A model generated the notes under the pieces. The model did not search any database and was not told where the DNA came from. It worked only from the letters and a program-made list of their open reading frames with translations. A stretch of 64,000 nt of DNA from an uncultured Muribaculaceae bacterium (GTDB lineage: Bacteria; Bacteroidota; Bacteroidia; Bacteroidales; Muribaculaceae): the NCBI GenBank assembly GCA_910586565.1, contig CAJUIT010000011.1, positions 22,961-86,960 of the forward strand. The letters are read 5' to 3'. Both the position numbers and the translations under genes were made by a program. This document shows, piece after piece, positions 7,939 through 16,883 of this stretch (within the stretch, counting starts at the first letter, position 1; each line of letters begins with the position of its first letter).

Positions 7939-10599
7939 ATGAACTTCAAAAAACTGCTGATAATTCCCGTTGTCACTGCAATAGCCCTGGCCGGTGTGGC
8001 GCAGCGTGTGAGCCTCGACAGCAAGGCCGGAGCCGGGTGGCAATTGTGCCCGCAGGCCGATGTGGAAGGTGTGTCGGGAGCCGAGATTTCGCGCCCCGGC
8101 TATGCAATGCCCTCCGATGCCGTTGCCGGCGTTGTGCCCGGATGTGTGTTCACCTCCTATGTTGAGGCAGGCCGCGAGGAGAATCCCGACGTGGCCGATA
8201 ACATCCATCGTGTGGATGAAACAAAATATAGCCGTCCGTTCTGGTATCGCACCGAGTTCGCTACCCCTGCCACCTACAGCAAGGGGAAACGGGTGTGGAT
8301 TCAGTTCGACAACACCAACCGTTATGCCGACTTCTGGGTGAACGGCGTGAAACTTTCGGGCACTCCCGAATCGACAAAGGATGTGAGCGGTCACATGATG
8401 CGCTCGCGCTACGACATAACCGACCTCCTTTCACCCGACGGCAACAACGCTGTGGGTGTGCTCATCACCGATGCCGACCAGAAAAAGACCCGCAACGCCG
8501 ATGGCCCCTACGGGGTGGCTTGCTCGCCGAGCTATCTGGCAGGTGCAGGGTGGGACTGGATGCCCTACGTCCCCGGCCGACTCAACGGTATCGTGGGTCA
8601 TGTGAGCCTCGATGTCACCGGCGATGTGGTGATGGTCGATCCCTGGGTGCGCAACGAGCTCCCCACTCTCGACCTTGCCGAGCTGACACTCACCACCGGC
8701 TTGAAAAACACAGCCAAAGAGAAGCGTCGCGTGACACTCGAAGGTACAGTGACTCCCGGCGACATAAAGGTGAGCCGCACCTATATCATCCCCGCCGGCG
8801 GTGAGGCCACAGTCACCCTCGACAAAACCTCATTCCCGCAGCTTGCAATCGAGAACCCCTCGCTCTGGTGGCCCAATGGCTACGGCGAGCCCAATCTCTA
8901 CACCCTCGACCTTCGTCTCACCTCCGACGGCAAAGTGCTCGACAGCCGCAAAATAGATTTCGGCATCAAGAAATATGACTACACCATGGAGCCCAACAAA
9001 CTCGGCTTCCCCGTGATGACATTCTATGTGAACGGGCAGAAAGTGTTTGTGAAGGGTGGCAACTGGGGCATGAGCGAATATCTGCTCCGCTGCCAGGATG
9101 AGGACTATGAAAAGAAAATCCGCCTCCACCGCGACATGAACTATAACATGATTCGTCTGTGGACCGGCTGTGTGACCGACGATGAGTTCTACGACTGGTG
9201 CGACCGCTACGGCATCATGGTGTGGAACGACTTCTGGCTCTATGTGGCCTACAACGATGTGGCCGAGCCCGAAGCATTCAAGGCCAACGCCCTCGACAAG
9301 GTGCGCCGCCTGCGCAACCATCCCTCGATTGCCCTGTGGTGCGGTGCCAACGAAACACACCCCTGCAAGGATATCGACGACGCGCTGCGCGCCATCGTGG
9401 CACGTGAGGACCGCAACGACCGCATGTATAAATCCTGCTCCAACCAAGACGGCCTTTCGGGCAGCGGTTGGTGGGGCAACCAGCCTCCGCGCCACCACTT
9501 CGACACTTCGGGCAGCAACCTGGCCTTCAACACCCCCTCCTATCCCTACGGGTCGGACTACGGCTACGGCATGCGCTCCGAAATAGGTATGGCAACATTC
9601 CCCTCCTACGAGAGTGTGGTGCTGTTCATCCCCGAGGAGAGCCGGTGGCCCCTCCCCACCGACGACCAGCTGCGCGACGACGACAACAACGTGTGGAACA
9701 AACATTTCTTCGGCAAGGAAGCATCCAACGCCAACCCCGTAAACTACAAGCGCTCGGTCAACGAGCGTTGGGGTGAATCGCAGTCGCTCGAGGAGTTCTG
9801 CGAAAAAGCCCAGATGATTAACATTGAGGATATGAAGGGGATGTATGAGGCTTGGAACGACAAGATGTGGAACGATGCCGCCGGCATGCTCATCTGGATG
9901 AGTCACCCCGCCTACCCCTCGTTTGTGTGGCAGACCTACGACTACTACTACGACCCCTCCGGAGCCTACTGGGGAGCGAAGAAAGGTTGCGAGCACACCC
10001 ACATTCAGTGGAATTCGTCGAACAACAGCGTGAAAGCCGTCAACACAACCGGCAAAGAGCTGAACGGACTCACCGCCACGGCGCGCGTCTACGGCCTTGA
10101 CGGACGTGAGCTCCCCGCCTACGCCGCCAAAGCAAATGTAAACCTCCCTGCAACAGGTATTGCCGAGGCGTTCACCCTCGATTTCAGCCGTGAGCCCGCA
10201 GGGGTTCATTTCATCCGCCTCGAATTGCGCGATGCCGCAGGTGAACTCCTCAGCGACAACTTCTATTGGCGCAACGGAGAGAAAGAGCTCGACTATCAAG
10301 CTCTCAACACCCTCCCCGCAGCCAACCTTGAGGTGACAGCCGAGAAAATCTCACCCGAGAAAGCCGTGCTCACCGTGGCCAACAACAGCTCCACCGTGGC
10401 ATTTGCCAACCGCCTGCGTTTGCTTGATGCCGAAACAGGCTCGCGCATCCTCCCCGTGCTTATGACCGACAACTACATAACCCTTCTTCCCGGCGAACGC
10501 CGCAAAATCGAGGTTGATTACCGCGATTTTGCCGACCGTCCCGTCAATCTGATGGTTAAGCAGTTCGGCCACCCCGAGCGCAAGGCACTTTCGCTCTGA
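7939..10599 (+). CDS. GH2 beta-mannosidase-like, paralogue
   Basis: An 886-residue paralogue of the preceding GH2 gene, closely similar along its length (for example WDWMPYVPGRL, PSLWWPNGYG and IRLWTGCVTD in both). Predicted catalytic residues are E472 in GANETHP and E548 in RSEIGMATFP. It has an N-terminal signal peptide ending near AGVAQ but no C-terminal sorting tail, so it is probably periplasmic while its neighbour may be exposed on the surface. The genes are 40 nt apart and read the same way. A TAAATTTG motif at 7906-7913 could be an internal promoter but lacks a well-spaced -33 element. The substrate is probably a beta-mannoside within the same glycan. Confidence 0.88.
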   Translation: MNFKKLLIIPVVTAIALAGVAQRVSLDSKAGAGWQLCPQADVEGVSGAEISRPGYAMPSDAVAGVVPGCVFTSYVEAGREENPDVADNIHRVDETKYSRPFWYRTEFATPATYSKGKRVWIQFDNTNRYADFWVNGVKLSGTPESTKDVSGHMMRSRYDITDLLSPDGNNAVGVLITDADQKKTRNADGPYGVACSPSYLAGAGWDWMPYVPGRLNGIVGHVSLDVTGDVVMVDPWVRNELPTLDLAELTLTTGLKNTAKEKRRVTLEGTVTPGDIKVSRTYIIPAGGEATVTLDKTSFPQLAIENPSLWWPNGYGEPNLYTLDLRLTSDGKVLDSRKIDFGIKKYDYTMEPNKLGFPVMTFYVNGQKVFVKGGNWGMSEYLLRCQDEDYEKKIRLHRDMNYNMIRLWTGCVTDDEFYDWCDRYGIMVWNDFWLYVAYNDVAEPEAFKANALDKVRRLRNHPSIALWCGANETHPCKDIDDALRAIVAREDRNDRMYKSCSNQDGLSGSGWWGNQPPRHHFDTSGSNLAFNTPSYPYGSDYGYGMRSEIGMATFPSYESVVLFIPEESRWPLPTDDQLRDDDNNVWNKHFFGKEASNANPVNYKRSVNERWGESQSLEEFCEKAQMINIEDMKGMYEAWNDKMWNDAAGMLIWMSHPAYPSFVWQTYDYYYDPSGAYWGAKKGCEHTHIQWNSSNNSVKAVNTTGKELNGLTATARVYGLDGRELPAYAAKANVNLPATGIAEAFTLDFSREPAGVHFIRLELRDAAGELLSDNFYWRNGEKELDYQALNTLPAANLEVTAEKISPEKAVLTVANNSSTVAFANRLRLLDAETGSRILPVLMTDNYITLLPGERRKIEVDYRDFADRPVNLMVKQFGHPERKALSL

Positions 10600-10648
10600 T
10601 GCGAATCTGAACCAACCTGTCATTAAAAAACACAAACCTACACTTGCA

Positions 10649-13303
10649 ATGAAATTAAATTTGATAATTGGCGCAGGGATGCTGATGTTGGGCGGTTTTA
10701 CTGCCTCGGCAGCGGTGTCGGCCCCCTCGGGGCTGCTCACCGAGCATCTTTCAGTGCCGTTAGGTGTGAACACCACCACGCCGCGATTCAGTTGGAAAAA
10801 CAACGTTGCCGACGTGAAGGCACAGCAGGCCTACGAGATTCTCGTTGGCACCGACTCGCTGGCACTGGCCCGCAAAGGCGCGGCCGACCTCTGGAAATCG
10901 GGAAAAGTCGCTTCCCCGGCCTCAACCCTCGTTGAATATGCCGGCACACCGCTTTTGCCCCGCACTCAGGCGTGGTGGAAAGTGCGTGTGTGGAACGAGA
11001 ACGGGAAAGCTTCGCAGTGGAGCGATGTTGCCCGTTTCGGTGTGGGAGTTGTTGCCGAAGCCGAAACCCCGCTGCAGGGGCAATATATTGGCATGCCCTC
11101 CGATGCCGGACTCGACCTCCGTTCACCCCTGTTGCGCAACACCCTTGAGGTGCCTGCCAATCACGGCCGTATCATGGCTCATGTGAACTCGCTGGGCTAT
11201 CATGAACTTTATGTCAATGGCCGCAAGGCGGGCAAAAACGTGCTGTCGCCCGGTGTGTCGCAGCTTGGCAAGCGTTCGCTTGTGGTGACCTACGACATCA
11301 CCGACCTTGTTGCCGACGGCAAAAACGACATTCTGCTCTGGCTCGGCCAGGGATGGTTCAAGCCCACCACATTCAAGGCCCCCTACGGAGGTCCGGTGGC
11401 AAAAATTGAAATCGACAATGTGAAAGGTTCTGATGCCGACATCCTTCTCAGCGGCGACAAAAGCTGGAAAGCTGCCGAAAGCGGTCGCCATGACACCGGC
11501 AGCTGGAACGCGCTGAGTTTCGGCGGCGAGAAAGTCGACGGTCGTGTCGCCCCCGCGTCGCTCGCCCCGGCCGACCTCGACCGCCTGAAATGGATTGCCG
11601 CCGCCGAGGTTGAAATCCCCTCGCAGCAGGCTACCCCCGAGGCTTCGGGCAACAACACCATCGTGAGCAGCTTCCCCGCAGTGAGCGTGACCCCGCTCCC
11701 CGACGGCACCTATATGGCCGACATGGGGCGTGTGCTCACCGGCTGGCTCGAGATGCGCATGCCCAAGCTCCCGGCCGGAACAGAAGTGACTATGGAATAT
11801 TCCGACAACCTCACCCCCGCAGGTGAATTCGACCCCCAGGGTGAGGCCGACATCTACGTGGCCGCAGGGCGCGACGGTGAAACATTCACCAACAAATTCA
11901 ACCATCATTCCTACCGTTACGTGAAGGTGAAAGGGCTTTCGGAAGCTCCATCGGCCGATATGTTCACCGCCCGGCAGATTCACGGCGAATATGCCGACGC
12001 ATCCACATTCCGTTGCTCCGACCCCGACCTAAACGCCATCCACGACATGATTAAATACACCATGCAGTGCCTCACTTTCAGCGGCTACATGGTCGATTGC
12101 CCCCACCTTGAGCGCACAGGCTACGGCGGCGACGGCAACTCGTCGACTATGGTGCTCCAGACAATGTATGACGTGGCTCCCACCTACACCAACTGGATGC
12201 AGGCATGGGGCGATGTCATCGACCCCGACGGCAGCCTTCCTCACGTGGCACCCGCAGGTGGCGGGGGCGGCGGTCCCTACTGGTGCGCTTTCATGGTGCT
12301 CGCTCCGTGGCGCACATGGCTCAACTACGGCGACCGTCAGATGCTCGAAACCTACTATCCTCTGATGAAGCAGTGGATGGGATATGTTGACGCCTACACC
12401 CGCGACGGATTGCTGCGCCGCTGGCCCGACACCCACAACCGCGGATGGTATCTCGGCGACTGGCTCGCTCCCGCAGGGGTTGATGCCGGCAATCCCGCCT
12501 CGGTCGACCTGGTTAACAACTGCGTTATCAGCGACTGCCTCGACAAGATGGAGCGCATCGCCAACGAACTGTCGCTCCCCGACGAGGCCGCGCAATGGCG
12601 CAACCGCCGCATGGCTCTCAACGCCGCAATCCACTATAACTTCTACGATGCCGAAAAGCAGCAGTATGCCACCGGCTCGCAGCTCGACATGAGTTATCCC
12701 ATGCTCGTGGGCGCCGTTCCCGAGCATCTCCGCGAGGTTGTTGCAAAACGCTTGCTCGAACTCTCGGCCACCGACTACCGCGGCCACATCGGCGCCGGCC
12801 TTGTGGGTGTGCCCATCATCACCCAGTGGGCTATCGACGAGCATCAGCCCGATTTCATGGCATCGATGCTCCGCCACCGCGATTATCCCGGCTACCTCTA
12901 CATGATTGACAACGGCGCCACCGCCACATGGGAATATTGGAACGGAGAGCGCTCGCGCGTTCACAACTGCTACAACGGCATAGGCCTCTGGTTCTATCAG
13001 GGTGTAGGCGGTATCGTTCCCGATCCCGATGCCGTTGCCTACAGCCACTTCATCATCGACCCGCAGATGCCCTCGGGTGTCGACTGGGCTGAGACCACCA
13101 AAGAGACACCCCGCGGCACTGTGGCAGTGAAGTGGAGCCGCACCCCGGGAGGCGATGTTGAATATGCCCTCTCGATTCCCGAAGGTTCCACAGCCACGGT
13201 TAAGGTTCCCGCAGGGATGACCGCGGTCTCAACCCCTGCCAACGGCGATTCCCTCACCCTTGCGGCAGGCGACCACACCCTCCGTTTCAGCGCCCGGAAA
13301 TGA
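10649..13303 (+). CDS. GH78 alpha-L-rhamnosidase-like enzyme
   Basis: An 884-residue secreted protein (signal peptide about 1-22) resembling GH78 inverting alpha-L-rhamnosidases. An N-terminal fibronectin-like domain (PRFSWKN ... WWKVRVWNENG) and beta-sandwich domains precede an (alpha/alpha)6 barrel. The family motif appears as DCPHLERTGYGGDG with acidic residues D483, E488 and D495; GDWLAP and TATWEYWNG follow. Rhamnose is not part of ordinary N-glycans or yeast mannan, so its presence in a mannosidase-rich locus hints at a decorated substrate, or at a subfamily with different specificity. It is co-directional with both GH2 genes (49 nt gap). Confidence 0.85.
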   Translation: MKLNLIIGAGMLMLGGFTASAAVSAPSGLLTEHLSVPLGVNTTTPRFSWKNNVADVKAQQAYEILVGTDSLALARKGAADLWKSGKVASPASTLVEYAGTPLLPRTQAWWKVRVWNENGKASQWSDVARFGVGVVAEAETPLQGQYIGMPSDAGLDLRSPLLRNTLEVPANHGRIMAHVNSLGYHELYVNGRKAGKNVLSPGVSQLGKRSLVVTYDITDLVADGKNDILLWLGQGWFKPTTFKAPYGGPVAKIEIDNVKGSDADILLSGDKSWKAAESGRHDTGSWNALSFGGEKVDGRVAPASLAPADLDRLKWIAAAEVEIPSQQATPEASGNNTIVSSFPAVSVTPLPDGTYMADMGRVLTGWLEMRMPKLPAGTEVTMEYSDNLTPAGEFDPQGEADIYVAAGRDGETFTNKFNHHSYRYVKVKGLSEAPSADMFTARQIHGEYADASTFRCSDPDLNAIHDMIKYTMQCLTFSGYMVDCPHLERTGYGGDGNSSTMVLQTMYDVAPTYTNWMQAWGDVIDPDGSLPHVAPAGGGGGGPYWCAFMVLAPWRTWLNYGDRQMLETYYPLMKQWMGYVDAYTRDGLLRRWPDTHNRGWYLGDWLAPAGVDAGNPASVDLVNNCVISDCLDKMERIANELSLPDEAAQWRNRRMALNAAIHYNFYDAEKQQYATGSQLDMSYPMLVGAVPEHLREVVAKRLLELSATDYRGHIGAGLVGVPIITQWAIDEHQPDFMASMLRHRDYPGYLYMIDNGATATWEYWNGERSRVHNCYNGIGLWFYQGVGGIVPDPDAVAYSHFIIDPQMPSGVDWAETTKETPRGTVAVKWSRTPGGDVEYALSIPEGSTATVKVPAGMTAVSTPANGDSLTLAAGDHTLRFSARK

Positions 13304-13370
13304 CAAATGAAAAAACGATTGAAAAAAATTAAAAACCGTTAATGGTAATGCCGTTATCGGTCGTCATATA

Positions 13371-13398
13371 GAGTGAGCCGGGTTTCCCCGGTTCACTC
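13371..13398 (+). other. RNA hairpin between GH78 and susD
   Basis: A 12-bp stem (371-382 with 387-398, one G-U pair) closes a four-base TTTC loop. No T-tract follows, so it is not a classic intrinsic terminator. It sits in the 168-nt gap between the enzyme genes and the import genes, where an mRNA-stabilising or processing element could uncouple their levels; that role is inference. Confidence 0.45.
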
Positions 13399-13471
13399 GG
13401 GTGCGTTGACACGGCACAAAAGAACAAACCGACATTAATCACATAAGTCTTTAATAATTAAATCTAAATAC

Positions 13472-15319
13472 ATGAGACAGAACCGTTTGTTGTTTGGTCT
13501 GGTAGTAGGGGCCACGTTGCTTTCGGCAACCTCCTGCGTCGACAGTTCATTCCTCGACGAAACTCAGACCACCGACCTCTCCAAAGAGGTTATTTTCAGC
13601 GACAGTACCTACACCGTAGGGTTCCTCAACCACATCTATGCCGATGCCGGCTACGACATCTATCCCAACCGTTTCAACGATGGATGGAGCGGTGAGGGTG
13701 GCTTGCAGACAGCATGTGATGAGGCTGAATTTAAAGTCACATCCACCATCACCGATGGTGTGCAGTTCGTAACAGGCACAGTCAACCCCGTGACCATCAA
13801 GGACGGGGCATGGAAAGTGTGCTACAATCAGATTCGTGCGGCCAATGTGTTCCTGGCCAATGTTGATTCCAGCCCCATGAACGCTATGGCCAAGACCCGC
13901 TACAAGGCCGAGGCCCGTTTCATGCGTGCGTGGTATTATTTTATGCTTCTCCGTCACTACGGCGGTGTGCCCCTGTTGGGCGACGTTGTTTATGAAAACG
14001 ACGACGTTGACAACGTGAACATGAAGCGTGCCACATTCGCCGAATGTGTCAACTACATTGTGAGCGAATGTAATGCCGCCGCAGCCGACCTCCCCAACCG
14101 TCGTTCGGGAACTTCGTTCGGCCGTGCCAGCGCCGGTGCCTGCATGGCACTCATCTCGCGCTGTCTGCTCTATGCCGCCAGCCCCCTCTACAACGGCACC
14201 ACCCTCACCCAAAATGAGAACCTCCGTCCGTTGGTTGGCTACACCGAGAGCAAGGCCGAGCGTTGGAAAGATGCCGCCGATGCAGCCCGTCGTGTGATTG
14301 CCACCGGTTCTTTCCAGGTTTACGACCGTCATCAGGATAAGAACGGCAACTACGAACCCGGCTGGGGTTTCTACGCACAGTTCCAGGCCTACGACTTCAC
14401 CGCTCAGACCTCCTACAACGGCAAGAACTACACCAGCGGCGCCTATTGCGGCCACATCTTCTCATGGAAACGTGCCATGAGCAACGAGCGCGAGGCATTC
14501 TGGTATCCCGTCACTTCGGGCGGTAACGGCAACGGTGGCTATCCCACCCACGACCTCATCGAGTGCTTCCCCATGAAGGACGGCCACGCGGTAGACGATG
14601 CAGCCGGCAAGTATACCTACGACCGCATGAAGCCCGACCAGAACCGCGACCCGCGTTTCAAGAATTGCTTTGTGTGGAACAACACCACTTGCTCGGCAGG
14701 TGGCGGCAATAACCGCGACATCTTCACATTCCAGGGAGTGGGCTCAACCTCCGATGCCATCTACCAGGGCACACGCACAGGCTACTACATCCGCAAGATG
14801 TGTCACCGCGATGCCGCAGGCAACCACTTCGTTACCGTTGAACAGACCTACTGCCTGATGCGCTATGAGGAGATTCTGCTCAACTATGCCGAGGCAATCA
14901 ACGAATACTACGGTCCCGACTACACCGAGCAGATCGGTACTGTGACAGTAAGCCCCTACGATGCCCTCAAGATGATTCGCGAGAAAGCCGGTATCGAACC
15001 GGGCGACGACGGCATGTATGGCCTTAAACAGGGCATGAGCCAGCAGGAGATGCGTGAGGCAATTCGCCTCGAACGCCGCATCGAGCTCGCCTTCGAAGGT
15101 CACCGCTTCTTCGACGTTCGCCGCTGGAAGATTGCCGAGCAGACTGAGAACGCCGTTACCCACGGCCTTGAAATCTCGCGCAAACTCGACGGCACCGAAA
15201 GCTCGCGCGTGATTGCAGTGCGTCAGCACGTGTTCCGCCCCGCGATGTACTTCTGGCCCATCCCCTACAACGAGGTTGTGCGCTCTGAAGATCTTCTCCA
15301 GAACCCCTATTACGAATAA
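13472..15319 (+). CDS. SusD/RagB glycan-binding lipoprotein 1
   Basis: A 615-residue SusD-family outer-membrane lipoprotein; the signal peptide ends in SATSC with lipid-anchored Cys22. The family pattern is clear: an N-terminal DETQTTDLS region, the TPR-like core (KAEARFMRAWYYFMLLRHYGG, with VPL) and the C-terminal MRYEEILLNYAEA and RRIELAFEGHRFFDVRRWK motifs. SusD proteins cap a SusC channel and hold glycans at the cell surface. It comes before, not after, a SusC gene: two small lipoprotein genes separate it from the nearest one. Its partner could be either SusC of this locus. Family assignment is secure; ligand unknown. Confidence 0.96.
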   Translation: MRQNRLLFGLVVGATLLSATSCVDSSFLDETQTTDLSKEVIFSDSTYTVGFLNHIYADAGYDIYPNRFNDGWSGEGGLQTACDEAEFKVTSTITDGVQFVTGTVNPVTIKDGAWKVCYNQIRAANVFLANVDSSPMNAMAKTRYKAEARFMRAWYYFMLLRHYGGVPLLGDVVYENDDVDNVNMKRATFAECVNYIVSECNAAAADLPNRRSGTSFGRASAGACMALISRCLLYAASPLYNGTTLTQNENLRPLVGYTESKAERWKDAADAARRVIATGSFQVYDRHQDKNGNYEPGWGFYAQFQAYDFTAQTSYNGKNYTSGAYCGHIFSWKRAMSNEREAFWYPVTSGGNGNGGYPTHDLIECFPMKDGHAVDDAAGKYTYDRMKPDQNRDPRFKNCFVWNNTTCSAGGGNNRDIFTFQGVGSTSDAIYQGTRTGYYIRKMCHRDAAGNHFVTVEQTYCLMRYEEILLNYAEAINEYYGPDYTEQIGTVTVSPYDALKMIREKAGIEPGDDGMYGLKQGMSQQEMREAIRLERRIELAFEGHRFFDVRRWKIAEQTENAVTHGLEISRKLDGTESSRVIAVRQHVFRPAMYFWPIPYNEVVRSEDLLQNPYYE

Positions 15320-15351
15320 ACAATTCCTTAAATCCTCAATAGCTAAAACCT

Positions 15352-15801
15352 ATGAAACGATTCCTTAAAGCAGGCGTTCTGGTGGCCATGCTCATGCCGG
15401 TTGCCACGTCGTGCGACTCTTATAAGGACAACGAGACCCCCGATAATTTCGTGGAGGGGGAGAAGGACCTTTCGGGAGTTTGGCAGCTGTCGGAGGTGAT
15501 GCGCAACAACGTTGACATCACCACATCGATGGATTTCTCCAAATTCCGCCTTCATCTCAATGCCGACGGCACCTATAAACTTGAGAACCGCCTCCCGTTC
15601 CCCGTGGTACACGGCGGCCTCTGGACTGTCGATGATCCTGCCCACCCCTTCATGCTCACATTCACCGAGGATGGAGCCGTTGGTTCGGTTGAAGTTTCAA
15701 TCCAGTTCCCCATCGCCAACGGTGTGCGTCAGCTCTCGATTACCCACAGTCCCGGCTGCGAAAGCAACAAGTACAAATATCTGTTCGTAAAAGCAAACTA
15801 A
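15352..15801 (+). CDS. small lipoprotein, lipocalin-like (DUF5004-like)
   Basis: A 149-residue lipoprotein (signal peptide ending VATSC, Cys21). The mature part has a short linker, then GVWQLSEV, LHLNADGTYKLEN, GLWTVDD and RQLSITHS, a spaced beta-strand pattern like the lipocalin-type domains (DUF5004 and relatives) often encoded next to SusC/SusD genes. It lies 32 nt after susD and 13 nt before the next lipoprotein gene, so it is almost certainly co-transcribed. It may be an accessory glycan-binding surface protein. The family name is by resemblance only. Confidence 0.6.
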   Translation: MKRFLKAGVLVAMLMPVATSCDSYKDNETPDNFVEGEKDLSGVWQLSEVMRNNVDITTSMDFSKFRLHLNADGTYKLENRLPFPVVHGGLWTVDDPAHPFMLTFTEDGAVGSVEVSIQFPIANGVRQLSITHSPGCESNKYKYLFVKAN

Positions 15802-15814
15802 AAAGTAAGGCAAA

Positions 15815-16864
15815 ATGAAGAAGTTTTTGAAATATTTCGCCTTTATGGCGCTTGCATGCGCGGCTTTTATGACTGCTTGCATGTATCTCGACTCTTTGGA
15901 TGTTGACCAGCCCCAGCCTGACGGCACAATGGCTCCCCGCATCAAAGTTGGTGAAACCGCAACCTTTGTGGTAAAAGGTCACGTTGATGTTTCGGGCGAC
16001 CGCGACGACGCCGACATTCTTGTGTTCGCAATGCTCGCACCCCGCAGCTGGAACATCCGCTACAACGTGGTGCCCACCTACCGCGCCACCGAAGCGCTCG
16101 ATTGGGAAGATGAGCAGACAATGTCGGTCATCCCCAACACCTCCTCACCCAAGAACATGCCCGGTTACACCTGGCCTGAAGCTCTGATGGAGCGTTTCGG
16201 CCTCGGCCCCAACCGTTTCAACGACATGGAGTGGGTGGCATGGCAGGCCGATGTGCCCGTGTGGATCTACAACGGCGGTCACCCCCAGTATGAAATCACA
16301 ATCAAATGCAAAGTGGGCGACGATAACCTCACCGCCAACCTCGGATTCTTTGTCAACGACGTGGCCGACGGCCTCACCGGTGATGACAAATACTACAAGG
16401 TTGTTTACAGCGACGCATTCACCGTTTATGGCGGTATCGGCGAGGAAATCGACTTCAGCAAGCTCCGCTTCAACACCGTTGAGCCTTCACGCTCGCTTCA
16501 GGACGACCTCGTGACATTCACCTTCTCGGGCGATGCCTACGACAACGACCTCATCGAATACGACGAGATTTTCTTCGAGGCTACAGCCCACACCGCTTCG
16601 GGCATGGACTACACCGTGAAAGCCCGCAACGATGAAACTCTCATGAAGCGTGAGAACACTTTCACCCACACCTACTCAACAACCATCTGGCCTGTAGGTT
16701 TCTTCAATGTTCCCGAGGATGAGCTGATCACAAGCATCGACTATGTGTTCACCAACCGCGACGGCTCGAAGATTGTCAACAAGTCGCTCGACGACAAGAT
16801 GGGTGGAGGCACCCCCGCAAGCGACGACATCCCCTTCACGTTCAACCTCGTGTGTGGTTATTAA
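15815..16864 (+). CDS. PUL lipoprotein of unknown fold (DUF4961-like?)
   Basis: A 349-residue lipoprotein (signal peptide ending MTAC, Cys22). The body looks all-beta, with an early KVGETATFVVKG strand pair and many aromatic residues in the middle (WNIRYNVVPTY, PGYTWPEA, WVAWQADVPVWIYNGG) that could line a glycan-binding face. Placement between a DUF5004-like lipoprotein and a SusC resembles DUF4961 proteins of Bacteroides PULs, but no diagnostic motif lets me assert that family. A role as surface glycan-binding protein is inferred from context. Confidence 0.5.
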   Translation: MKKFLKYFAFMALACAAFMTACMYLDSLDVDQPQPDGTMAPRIKVGETATFVVKGHVDVSGDRDDADILVFAMLAPRSWNIRYNVVPTYRATEALDWEDEQTMSVIPNTSSPKNMPGYTWPEALMERFGLGPNRFNDMEWVAWQADVPVWIYNGGHPQYEITIKCKVGDDNLTANLGFFVNDVADGLTGDDKYYKVVYSDAFTVYGGIGEEIDFSKLRFNTVEPSRSLQDDLVTFTFSGDAYDNDLIEYDEIFFEATAHTASGMDYTVKARNDETLMKRENTFTHTYSTTIWPVGFFNVPEDELITSIDYVFTNRDGSKIVNKSLDDKMGGGTPASDDIPFTFNLVCGY

Positions 16865-16883
16865 AAGTGACATTCCTTAAATC

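Noticed and set aside
8830..10299. 489-codon minus-strand frame opposite the second GH2 gene
   Set aside because: Codon-bias shadow of a gene with clear catalytic motifs.
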